Shown here: positions 10,207 through 21,310 of the stretch, one piece after another
Layout of the letters: each line of letters starts with the position of its first letter
How positions within the stretch are numbered: the first letter of the stretch is position 1
Assembly: GCF_945859705.1 (NCBI RefSeq)
Contig: NC_079134.1
Location: 152,803,718-152,867,717 of the forward strand
Direction of reading: 5' to 3'
DNA: 64,000 nt
From: Episyrphus balteatus
Taxonomy: Eukaryota; Arthropoda; Insecta; Diptera; Syrphidae
The notes under the pieces: generated by a model
What the model saw: only the letters and a program-made list of their open reading frames with translations
Databases searched by the model: none
What the model was told of the DNA's origin: nothing
Position numbers and translations under genes: made by a program

Positions 10207-11039
10207 TTTGACTGGATTATAAGTTTTTTTTTATCAAGAGAATGCTCTCATTTGCCTCAGAACCCGTATGTTTTTAAAATTAAAATCGTTAAAGCCATTT
10301 TCGAGAAAAACAACCTTTTCTATTTTGATCATGTTAATTTTGGGCTTAGTTAAAATTTTAAAATAGATATACTTCAAGGCCATTATGGTTCTCATCTACC
10401 ACCTGGGAAAAAACTCATTTTTTCTTAATCATCAATCAAGGAGATTCAATCTATCTTATTGAAAACAAATTAATGTCTCGTTTTCAATGAAATTTATTAC
10501 AATAACCTATATTTGATTGATTTGATTGCTGTAGCAACAAAGAAAATTTGAACCGCAGGTCTTTTTGTTTCAAATTCAATTCAACTAATTGCAGTCAATC
10601 AAAATGCATATGAAAATATTGTTTATTTGAAAAAGTGTATCTTACAAATTTATGTCTCTCATCCAAATGACAATGATTGGACAGTTGCTATTACACAGAA
10701 ATGCAACCTGTCGCATCAGATTCACTGCCATCCTCGCAATTCCCATCAACTCCCATCACTCTCATTTCATTCCCGCATATCTCATCATATCCAATCCGTA
10801 CTAATTCAGCTGCCATAAAATATCAAAACATTTATACACCTCAATCGCCCAAGTGCCATTGAAATATTTCGTAATGATAATCTACAATCAGCGACTTTGG
10901 CTGATATACGTAGATAGATATTTTTTCTGTCTGTCTGAACCAAGGGTAATATTCTGCACTGCAATTGCAGTGAAATAAGCATAGAAAACAAATGCTGGAA
11001 TACATCCATTAGTGACACGGATGATGGTGGCTTAACAAA
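10207..11039. other. No feature seen
   Basis: AT-rich sequence. 10670-10810 is richer in CATC/TCCCAT words and open in several frames, but there is no protein-like pattern or consistent frame. Confidence 0.35.
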
Positions 11040-11500
11040 ACAAAAAAAAAGTCAGCGTTACCACATAGTTTCCTGTTTCACTCTAAGTGATTACGAACAA
11101 GCCTCTGATGCAGCAGCAGCGCAGATAAATCGGCGGCGGTGGTGGCGGCTCGCGATGGATGTTTTGTTTTATTATTGAACTTACGGTGCTGCACAACCAA
11201 CCATCATTATTATCATCGAGAGGGAAGTATCTCGAGTCTCGACTCGAATGCACAACCATAAGTTATAGGCTGCATCAGCACGGGTCCCAGTCGGTCGGCT
11301 GATCAGTCAGTTGGATGGTTGGATTGGTGGGGTCTATCCACCTGTGCCAGCTGATGATTTGAGTTCCGCAATGATGGATTGTGCTACATAAAATTTTGTA
11401 AGTGAGGAAATTTTACACCTTTTAACCTGGCAACCAACTATTCAGTCAGCCAGCCAGCAATGACACAAACCGCGAGTTCTCGGTTTCAATACTTTCCGCA
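11040..11500. other. GC-richer island, possible regulatory or untranslated exon
   Basis: The island contrasts with its surroundings: CAGCAGCAGCGCAG, CGGCGGCGGTGGTGGCGGC, CTCGAGTCTCGACTCGA and ATTCAGTCAGCCAGCCAGC. ATTCAGTC resembles the arthropod initiator TCAGT. No reading frame of note. It could hold a promoter, a 5' untranslated exon or an enhancer; this is inference from composition only. Confidence 0.25.
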
Positions 11501-13324
11501 GTTTTTTTTTTTCTTTTCTTCTTTAATTTTTCAAACTTGCAACTTCAGTGGGGCAAGATTAATTGGAGGTTGGTTTTTTTTTTTTTGTTTTTCGTATTAA
11601 TTTTGAAAATAAGTATGAGTAACATAAGATTAAAATACCTGCCTAGTTACCGCCACCGTCATTGTCATTTTGTATCTCCTTGTCTCTTGTCTTGGTTAGA
11701 TAGAATGGCAGTAGTTGTGACAGTATGACCTTTAACCGAATATGTCTTAACGTCTCTCATGAAAACCGGAGTCAGAGTTTTATTACAAGTAGTAATTTTT
11801 TGTTGTTGTTATTTTATTAATGTTTTATAGCTGAGTATGTGACATTATCTAAAAGATTGTATGTCATACTTGGTTACTTTCAAATTTATTATAAATTTAA
11901 AAAGATGTTTTTTTGGTTAATATGTCAAGATGTCAACTGCTTTTGTTGAACTCAATTTTTTTTAGGGCTAATTTGAAAAAAAAAAAGAGACAAAAACAAG
12001 TGATCTTCTGTTTTATGGTTGTTTTTGATGTTATCATCTAAAATTTTGAACAAATTCTAAGTTTAGATTTGTGGAGACAGATTTTTAAGAGATTTGCCGT
12101 TTGAATCGTTCTTTATAGAATGTTTCAAACTCGTAAGAATAAAAACAAGAGATAACGACTAAAAAAGACACTGTCATGGCATAAGAATGCGCAAAAACGA
12201 TTTTGCAATTCGGTCAGTCAATCGGTCTTACTGTCGCTACTTAGCCCTGTACAATATTTGTTACAAGGAATCGTTTTTCTAGCCAAATAAATTGTTCTTA
12301 AGAAACAGATCTTATTTTCCCCCTTTTTTGTAGTCAATTTACATTGATTACCAGCTTTTGAGCTACCCTGAAAACACGTCTTTGGCGGACACTTTATGGC
12401 GGATTCAATAAAAATTAATATCATTTCCAGTAATTGAAGCTTTTGAAGAAATATAATAAAAATATTTTTAAAGCTCCAACACTTTTAAAAATATTCAAGG
12501 TTTTTGTTAATAAAAGTAAGCTCAAAAGGACCTTTAAAAATAAAAAAAATGAAAAATTCAAATTTTTTTTTCAGAAATTTAAAGTCAACTATAAACTCAG
12601 ATGAAACGTGAAAATCTCGATCAGTTTTCTTGTTTTTCAATATTCCGTTAAAATATGACTCAACCTCAAACGTTAACGGTCAAAATTTTCAAAAAAGTTG
12701 CATTTTTATATTTTTATTCTTTTCTCCAAATTGTAATTATTTATTTTATAATTTTTTTTATTTGTAATTTCTGAATTTCTCCTTTTCAAAGTATTTTTGT
12801 ATTTCAATGCATTTAAATAGTTTAAATATAAATCAATAACATAAATAAATTAAGTTTAAAAAAAAAAAATTGCATTTATGAAAAAAAAAATTTGAAAGAA
12901 GAACATTGATTTTTTTTTAAATGTTGGTTTTGGATTAAGATTAATTTATTGCTACAAAATGGGATAGGTACCAATTTTGTATTACAATTTTTAATTTTTT
13001 TTTTTCAAAAAATTAGGTAGGTAGGTACCCGAATAGCACAAAATACGATTTGCAACAAGATTTTTGTTGCATTTGTATCATACTGAGGTTATCTGAAACG
13101 AATGCCGTTGTAACTCAGTTTTATTTTTGTACCCAAAAAATTGTTTGAAACTTTTTTATTCGAAATGCTGTTTATAGGTTTTAATTAAGTTCAAACTTGT
13201 ATCTTTAAAAAATCAGATGTTGTTTATGTTGATGTTGTTTGTTTGTTACCTATATTAGATATTCATAAAAAGAAATATTTTTGTTAAAATAAACTTTGTT
13301 CTTTTCTAAAAACACATTTTGATT
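11501..13324. other. No feature seen
   Basis: Long AT-rich stretch with poly-A/T runs and no inverted repeat, splice-framed exon or protein-like frame that I could support. Confidence 0.35.
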
Positions 13325-14330
13325 TAAAAATAAATTGCACGACTGGGGTCGCACGTACTTGCTCTTATGCTTAAAGTAACTATAATGTTAAAGCTTTTTA
13401 TTCAAGAAATTTAAAATTTGATATTTTGAAGAAATTTCATAAGTAGTATAAAAAAATTAAATCTGTTTTTATAATTAATTAAACTCCGTTTTAAATTATC
13501 TTAAAAAAAAAAACAAATATGCCATTTTATTTCTTGTATAAAAAGGTATTTTTAGAAAAAAATTTTCGAAAATTGTAGGAGCCGTTTTTTAAAAAAATAA
13601 ATTTTTATATATAAAAATTTTTTAACATTTTTCAAAAAAAAGTTGGTATGCCATTTTGAAGAAATAATTAATTTACACATAAAAACTAAATTTCAAAATT
13701 TTTCATTGATCCGTTTTCAAAAAATTGATTTTTCAAAAAAAAATTTTGAAATATTTTTTAAAATTCCAAAATGAGTTTTTTGAAAATTTTCTAAAATTTT
13801 ACTATTATCTTTACTTACACACTTTTGTATAAAAATTTTCATTTAAATCGGGTTAATGTTGTACGAGATATTTAGAAACGAAAAAAACCGTTCTATGACA
13901 GGTACCGTTAATAACGGTACAAAAAATATTTTTTTTATTTAAAAAGTTGGCTCTTATGTGTAGTACTAAACACAAAAATTTTAATCAAAATCGTTAGAGC
14001 CGTTTTTGAAAAAAATTAACTTTTGTATTTCCGTTATATGGCAGGTACCGTTAGTTTTGGTCATAAAAAAAAAATTTCAATTTTCCCTCTAGGGAATCAC
14101 CAAAAACTTGTAACTACTAAGTTTGAAGAAAATCACTTCACTCGTTTAGGGTGCAGCTCCAGATAGAGACAGACACACAGACAGACAGACAGACAGAATT
14201 GCCGGACCCACTTTTTTGGCATTCTCCATCATCGTAATGTCATGTAAAATTGTTATCTCAAGTTCGATTTTTTTTTACGAATCCTAAACTTGCCCTATAG
14301 TACCTATATCGCAAGTAAAAATCTTTCTAA
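13325..14330 (+). repeat. RepA copy B, uninterrupted
   Basis: It runs from AAATAAATTGCACGACTGGG to CCTATATCGCAAGTAAAAAT with all landmarks in order: TATGCCATTTT, AGGAGCCGTTTTTT, the GTACCGTTAATAACGGTAC palindrome, CCTCTAGGG, a GACA microsatellite (14165-14200) and GCCGGACCCACTTTTTTGGC. It contains the empty sites for the insertions in the other copies: CA at 14042-14043 for the CACTA-like element, 14223-14238 for the LINE, and the AT run near 13600-13615 for the MITE. No coding capacity. Confidence 0.9.
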
Positions 14331-14679
14331 GAACTCAACTCAAATTCATTTAAGATGTTTTGATGTTTTTAACATAGGTAATTTAGGGCATGAAAAAAGA
14401 TTGTATTTTTCAATTACATTCGACTCCCTCTAAGTCGAATTTCGATCTAAGTCAAACTTTTTCACCATTTTTAATGAATGAATTTTAAAGAAAAAATATT
14501 ATATAAATCCCTCTAACTCTAACCGATTTTCGAGTCCTGGTGAAAAATCGACTTACAACTAGTCGACTGTATTTTAAAAACGAATCAATACATTTTATTG
14601 ACATCTTGTTTTTGTACGTTCATTTATATTTCCTTTTAAATGGCATACCAATTTTTTTGTTTTTTTTTTTGAAAATTTT
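14331..14679. other. No feature seen
   Basis: AT-rich. CGACTCCCTCTAAGTCGAATTT-like words near 14428-14560 recur weakly (CTCTAACTCTAACCGATTTTCGAGTC), possibly an old repeat. Confidence 0.3.
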
Positions 14680-14681
14680 TA

Positions 14682-15761
14682 TACAGGGTGTCCCAAAAGT
14701 AATGGATCAAACGAAGTATGCTGATAGGGGATCTTAAGGTCTCTCAGAATTTTGTAACTTGTTCATCCCAAATCCTTACGGTTTTCGATTTAATGCAATT
14801 CTTGTGAAATTTCGAAAAATCTCTACTTTGCAACAGTATTTTGCTTCCTCCGCCCATTATTGATTTTTGTTTTATACAATTCTTTTACTAAAACATTGCT
14901 AAATAATTAATAACAATTAATTAATCAAAACATTTTTTATTTCATACGCCATTTCGCTGCAAATTAGCTAATAGTTTCAAGTTTTATAAAAAGTCAATTT
15001 CTAACTTATTTTTGAGAGCAACACCGCAAAAAAAATTTGTTGGGTGTGAGAATGGTTTATTATTTTAAAAAGTTGCCCTGTTATTGTAGTTTTCAAAAAA
15101 GTATAAAAATTCCCAAAGTTGCAGTTAGATCGCAAAATATTACTTTGAATTCAACAAAACAGGGTTTTGCAGAATAAAAAACAACCAAAAATAAACACAT
15201 TTTCTCGAACTGTTATTTGTTTATTTTTCTTTGAACAAAAGCGTCTATTTTTGTTTGTATTTTTGCTCTGAAAACCCCTGTTTTGTTGAATTCAAATTGT
15301 AATATTTTGCGATCTAACTGCAACTTTGGGAATTTTTATACTTTTTTGAAAACTACAATAACAGGGCAACTTTTTAAAATAATAAACCATTCTCACATCT
15401 AACAAATTTTTTTTGCGGTGTTGCTCTCAAAAAAAAGTAAGAAACTGATTTTTTATAAAACTTGAAACTGTTAGTTAATTTGCAGCGAAATGGCGTATGG
15501 AATGAAAAATATTTTGATTAATTAATTGTTCCTAATTATTTGGCAATGTTTTTGTAAAAGAATTTAAAAAAACAACAAATCAATAAAGGGCGTAGGAAGC
15601 AAAATACTGTTGCAAAGTAGGGATTTATCGAAATTTCACAAGAATTGCATTAAATCGAAAACCGTAAGGATTTGGGATGAACAACATACCAAATTCTGAG
15701 AGCTCTTAAGATCCCCTATCAGCATACTTCGTTTGATCCATTACTTTTGTGACACCCTGTA
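14682..15761. mobile_element. 1.08-kb foldback, TA-flanked, TACAGGGTG termini
   Basis: The left terminus TACAGGGTGTCCCAAAAGTA and its inverse at the right end (one mismatch) are flanked by TA (14680-14681, 15762-15763). Arms of about 510-530 bp meet near 15195-15225 and carry several single-base differences, so it is older than the 4866-5967 foldback. It shares only the outermost TACAGGGTGTCCC with that element, so the two are different families with the same terminal signature. Confidence 0.85.
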
Positions 15762-15777
15762 TAAAAAAAAATACATA

Positions 15778-17450
15778 TCGGAAAGGTGCGGACAGTGAGA
15801 CAGTGCAAACAGTGAGACAATCCATTTTTCTCTTTTCTGAAAATAAGCACAATTACGCTAGTTTGGGTCAAAACGTTTATTTCTGCGTCTTTTAATTTTG
15901 TCCCGACTTAATTAAAGCTGTCCATTTCCCTACACCGTAAAATATCACTCAAAATCAGGTGAAAGTAGTTTTTGGAGTGTTATAAAAAGAGTGTATAACA
16001 CAAGAAAATCTGGTTAGTGGAGAGAACTTTTTTTACATATGTATTATATTTATATGTTCTTTCATAAAAAAATATCATGTAATTAGAATTCCTTCTCGTT
16101 TTTTATAATTTTACATTTTTCCGAAAAATGACAAAAAGTAAACAGTGAGACATTATGTAAAAGCAAACAGTGAAACATTATAGTTTTTAAAAAAATCTAC
16201 AATGGTCGGAAAAAGTATTTTGACAAAATGAACATTTTTCTAACTGATGAGAATAATCTGTAACGGTTAAACATAAAATAAGGAAGTTGACGGTTATTTA
16301 TTAAGTATATTATGGTGAATCTCACGATGGTCAATGTCAGTCATATAGTTGGTATTATGCTTCGTGGCTGCATTTTTTGTATAAAAAGTATTAATTTTTG
16401 AGGGAAAAAAGTATTTTGACAAACGTTCTTTTTCAACGTTGGTAAGGTAAGGTAATGCATTTTACGTGTTTCAAGCACGTATACAACTGACAGACTTGTT
16501 AAGGCCCCGATTTGTAAAAAATTGGGCAAAACGGCGGAACTTAACATTGAAATTAGTGCATCTTCTGTTGCAAGTCATAACTTCTGTGTGTCTGTTAAAA
16601 AATCTGTGGAGAACTGAATTTATCGCGGGAAACTAAAAATTACCAAATATAAAAACACAAAAATATAATTATACCATTCAAAATTTACCACAAATGAACA
16701 AAAAATGAAAAAAAATGCACTAAAAAAAATTGAAGCATTTTGAAGAATTCACTTTATCGCGGATTGACTCCAAAAAGTCTGAATTTGGAAATGCCATTCT
16801 TTCATCAAAAACTTTGTTAGCAAAAGTACCCTTTGCATTGAACTCAAAGAAGACAATTTTACCATGTTTATGGGAAGATAATACAGTATTTATCTCATAA
16901 AACAAAAATTGAAAAAAACTGAATTCTCAAAAGAACATATTGGTATGCTTCTTTCACCCAAAAACAAAGTTTTATAGACCACATTCTCACAAATTTCTAT
17001 CTCAATGATCCGGGAAACGAAAAGGAACTGTTGAAGCTCCGTAAAAATTTGGTCAAGTTTATTCCAGAAGCGAAAAGCACAACAACATGTCCCTTTGAGA
17101 ATTAAATTTGATTTCGAAGTGTTTTTTCTTTGGTTTTTTTTTTGTTGGGCTTTTTGTTATTTTTATTTGAAAAATGGGTTAAAGTAACATAAATTAATTA
17201 TTTATATACTTGTCAATTACCTAATTATTTGACGTTTTCGTAATTTTTTTGCAAACAGTGAGACGTTTTGACTTTTTCTACATTTAAGTCCAATGTGATG
17301 CTCTCATTCATTCTTTAACTACAAGTTTTTTTGCAACATTAAGATAAAATGTGTCTTAAACTGTCTTCAAAGTTTTGTTAAGCTATCCTGAAAACATTCT
17401 AAGATATACCAATTTAAAAAAAGGGTGTCTAACTGTCCGCACCTCTCCCC
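15778..17450. mobile_element. 1.7-kb TA-flanked element with internal AAACAGTGAGACA motifs
   Basis: The ends share AGGTGCGGACAGTKAGACA in inverted orientation (left from 15778, right ending 17450), flanked by TA at 15776-15777 and 17451-17452. The submotif AAACAGTGAGACA recurs inside at about 15807, 16138, 16164 and 17253. A decayed plus-strand reading frame lies between (16456-17104). Tc1/mariner-like by TA duplication, as inference. Confidence 0.7.
16456..17104 (+). pseudogene. Broken reading frame inside the 15.8-17.4 kb element
   Basis: Successive plus-strand stretches look protein-like but are broken by stops and shifts. 16456-16617 contains TTDRLVKAPICKKLGKTAE and ends SVKKSVEN-stop. 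16744-16902 contains SKKSEFGNAILSSKTLLAK and LPCLWEDNTVFIS-stop. 16916-16977 contains EFSKEHIGMLLSPKNK, then in another frame about 16975-17104 has NEKELLKLRKNLVKFIPEA and CPFEN-stop. The codon texture is unlike the neighbouring AT-rich DNA. I do not recognise the family. It may be a transposase or accessory protein of the element. Confidence 0.4.
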
Positions 17451-17459
17451 TAACTATTT

Positions 17460-17735
17460 TTCGAAAAATCAAAAAATAACGATTTTCAAATTTTTTTTTC
17501 TTAAAACTCTTCTTCATACAAGAATTTAAATGGCATACTTCGTTTTGAAGATCAAAACCATTTAAATAGATATTTCTGTAACTTTATACCAAATTTTATA
17601 TATTTTTGTAAGTTATTTTTTTAAATTTCTTAAAAAATTCTTTTTCGATTTTTTTTAAAGATTAAAAATTATTGTAATCAACTTTTAACATGCGAGTAAG
17701 TTCGTTTAACCCAGTCGTGCATTTTATTTATTTTA
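17460..17735 (-). repeat. Diverged RepA end, reverse orientation
   Basis: Read on the minus strand it begins AAATAAAATGCACGACTGGG, then AACTTACTCGCATGTTAAAAG and later TATGCCATTT, matching the RepA start with many changes. With copy B (13325) it points outward from the enclosed region, so the two could be the ends of one 4.4-kb long-inverted-repeat element. Confidence 0.65.
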
Positions 17736-20168
17736 TGTTCATATTATTTTATTTTATTATATTTTTTTAAAAATATGTATAAAAGTATAATACCTTTCAC
17801 CTGGTTTATTTCCTTTTTTCTTGCAACTTAAAATATTTCTTGTGAAAAGCAATCAATTTAAAAAAATTAAAAATAAAAATCTTATCATTATCAAGTGTTG
17901 ACAAAAAAAATTATTGAAAATTAACTAAAGCCACGCCGCCATCGAAACCGTTGACAGTTCTTAATAATTTGGCCATAAATTTCATATCATACGTTATGTA
18001 TGTAGATAAATATCTTATATACCTATTACGTATTTTTTTTACTTCCTCTTAACTTATTCAGTTCAATTTTTTAATGAATCGGTAACAGTTGTGTTTACTT
18101 TCTTTGATTCAAAATTTTGATATATAAGCAACCCATACATACGAATTGTATATTCATGACAATGTACGTAAACAAAAAGCACTGTTTTTTTCATGCATAA
18201 CAGCAATTAATATGACTGAGTCAAAGATCAAGTCTAATTTTTTGCTTTTGATACGGCAAATCGAAATTAAGGCAATTTGGTTTGAAGAAATAATAATAAT
18301 TGAAATAATCACATACTATGATTAAAAAAATTTAATTTTCTAGCCAAAGCAAGGCTAGCACACGGGCTTAAGCTATTATTAAATTGTTTTTGATTAAGAT
18401 TTATGCACACGCGTTTTTGCTTATGTTTTATTTTTATTTTTTTTTTTTTTTTAATTGATATAGACAAAGGAACATATTTTTTTTAATTTTTCCATCATTC
18501 TTTTAATACCACTTATTTATGATTATAAACATAATTTTAAATAAAAATATACCTTATTTTTATGTTTTTGTTTTTTTTTTTTTTTAACTTCTGAGTTGGT
18601 ATCTTTTATTACCTGAAAAGAAAAGCAAATTGTTTAATTAGTTTTAAGTATAAAAATTATACAAAATAATTATTGTATTATTAAAATATAAAATTTTTTT
18701 AAATATTAAAAATTTGTTCCTAAATCTCATATCCTGAAGAAGTTTGTCAAGATATTCAGTCGGAATCAAATCCTCTCCTGTTTTTATTTTTTTTTATATC
18801 GTAGGGTTACCCCACACACAAATTATGAAAACAAAAGTGAAAACATAATAAAAATCAAAAAAAAACATTATTTTTTCGGTTAAAGCACACACAAAGGAAC
18901 CACAAACTTTTTTTTTTTGTTTACATAACGATAAATGGCGTTAAAAGAAAAGTGATGTGCTCATAATTATTATGTTGTGCTCTGGGTTGTATTAAAATTT
19001 AAGTGAAATTTTTTTCTTCACCATCAATTTGTAAACATTAAAATAAAAATTGGGCTTCAGTGAAGATTAATGCGTTTTAAAAATTCAAAGGGAAGCAAAC
19101 GAAAACAAAATCACAAAATAAAGTTTCAAATTTTATGTGAAAAAAAATTGTAATTATTTATTAGTTTTGTTTTTTTTTTTTTTTTATTTATATTCACTTT
19201 CATGTCATTAATGGAGTGATCATGATCGTGTTATTTAATGTTTAAACAGCATGTTAGTCAAGGTCATTTCCGTTTCATGTAACAACAAAGTAGAAAAATA
19301 GAAAAAAAAAACATAATGGGAAATTTAAATTAGGTCACTAATGATTTTTTTTTTCTACATGATAAATCGAAACGAAACACACAATCTGATAGTGTGATGT
19401 TTTTGTCTAGAAACTATGTTTGTTTATATTTTAAATTACATAGTAAGGGGTTATAATAATATAGTGCCCAGACATTGTTATTGTTGTTATTGAAAAACGT
19501 AATGAAAATAAGAAAAAAAAAAAATATTTGCTTATTGTAAACGAAAACAACAAAATGTTACAAATTGAATGTCAACAGGTGTTAGAGTATTTTTTTTACT
19601 TTTTTTTTTTCATTTTCCGGTGGTAGTTTCGGGCTTTAGACCAAAAATAGCCACTATGGGGTTTATTTCGAATAATGAGTAACAATCCCAGAGGATATTC
19701 GCTAAATATTTTAGATCTTCTAATAAATTTTGGAGAGCTTCGAATAATTTTTTAATAAAAAAAAGACGGTAAAATTGTAAAAATTGATAGAAAATATTCA
19801 CGAAATGCAATACATAAAATCCAAAATGTCTTCATCACAGCAAACTTAGGTAATAATTACAGTAAAAACAATGCACCCAATCAAGACAGTATGAACTATG
19901 TTGATCAAAGTACATAATCAACCAACTCTTTTCTGATAATTTTGAAGAAGGTTTCAATTTCAAAACAAAACAAGAAGACTTTTTTTTACATAAAATAAAA
20001 TTGTTAAATATTTTTTTGATTCCAGAACAGAGAAATGTTAATAGCAGCAAAATAAGCCGATGAAGAGTAGAGTACTCAGGTTCATGCAAATTATATAAAT
20101 TTATAGAGTCAAAATAAGGCATACCATAGACCGAACACATACACATGAAGGAAATTGACATAAGGACT
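17736..20168. other. No feature seen
   Basis: AT-rich DNA with many homopolymer runs (for example poly-T near 18437-18452 and 19171-19185). Open frames near 19610-20161 on the minus strand have no protein-like character. Confidence 0.35.
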
Positions 20169-20749
20169 AAAATACTATTTAGTGCCTAAAAATTTATCCC
20201 TTTGGACAGTGAATTTTGAAAAAAAAAAATTTGGAAATTTTTAACAGTATATTTCCATATACTATTTTAGTTGACAAAGAATGGTTATAATTTAATCTAT
20301 TGTAAAATAACATTTGCACCGATATGTTTTGAATGATATTTCTATATTTATGACAGTTTAAACACAAAGTTATCAAAACCAAACAACTGCGTTACTTTAC
20401 TGAAAATTTCAGTTTTATTTGTAGAATCATATGTATAATTAAGCTCTCTGATATTCCTATTTGAAACTATAGGAAAAACGTAAGTTTCCTATGAAGTTAA
20501 ATCAAAGAAAAATTAATTTCAATTAAATATTCTTAATAGTTTACTACCAAAAATCAGCTCTACCAAGATAAACCACAATGTTATCGTAGTTTTGCAAACA
20601 ATTCAATCCAAATTTGGGTTTCAAACTTGTAAATGTAAATAATGTTAATTTTATAACTCAATATAGTTTTTCTACTAATTTGTACTTTTTCTTCAAGAAA
20701 AATAAAATTCAACCAAAGGGACATTTTTTTAGGCACTAAATAGTATTTT
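20169..20749. mobile_element. 581-bp inverted-repeat element, TATTTAGTGCCTAAAAA ends
   Basis: The left end AAAATACTATTTAGTGCCTA and the inverse of the right end agree over about 24 bases and continue with TCCCTTTGG after a short variable gap. The interior is AT-rich with no transposase. The exact duplication is unclear. Confidence 0.7.
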
Positions 20750-20839
20750 GACAAAGAAGTATTATTAATATCAATAAGATATTTAAAGTACCGTACATGA
20801 AGACCCTGCAATCAATACATAAAATGATTTTTGAGTACC

Positions 20840-21310
20840 TAAAATCTGTACTCAGTAAATAATCTCGAATAAGTACTTAACGAACATGAAATTTTGTATA
20901 AAAGTTTCAAGAGTTTGAATTCAGTACATACAAGATTTTATTTAGTACTTATAAAAATCTCTACTGAGTACATAAACAGTGTACTGAGTGCATATCTACT
21001 TTCTGAACACAAAACCCCTTTTTTTTATAAATGCTATACATATATCCTTCTACTAAAATCATTGATCAAGTTAACGTTGAGTACATTATATTATTCTCAT
21101 TCAAAATTGTTGATATGACATTTTAGTACCTACACATAAACTGTACTCATAACACATAACTATAAACCCTAACTAAAAGGACAAATGTATGTAGAATGAC
21201 AGAAACTTGTTAAGAACTACATATGGGAATTCAGAAACGTGTGTAGTTAGTAGTTGCAAAATAATTGGTAGTAAATAATTACATTTTTGTACTGAGTCAG
21301 TACAGTTTCC
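20840..21310. repeat. Scattered ACTGAGTAC / GTACTCAGT motifs
   Basis: Related words containing AGTAC or GTACT near CTGAG occur at about 20849, 20930, 20964, 20981, 21087, 21149 and 21288-21305, in both orientations. Spacing is irregular. This could be a degenerate repeat of an unidentified element; no gene seen. Confidence 0.4.

Noticed and set aside
19835..20161. 108-residue minus-strand frame
   Set aside because: No domain, low-complexity hydrophobic and aromatic composition expected from AT-rich DNA, and no splice or start context.
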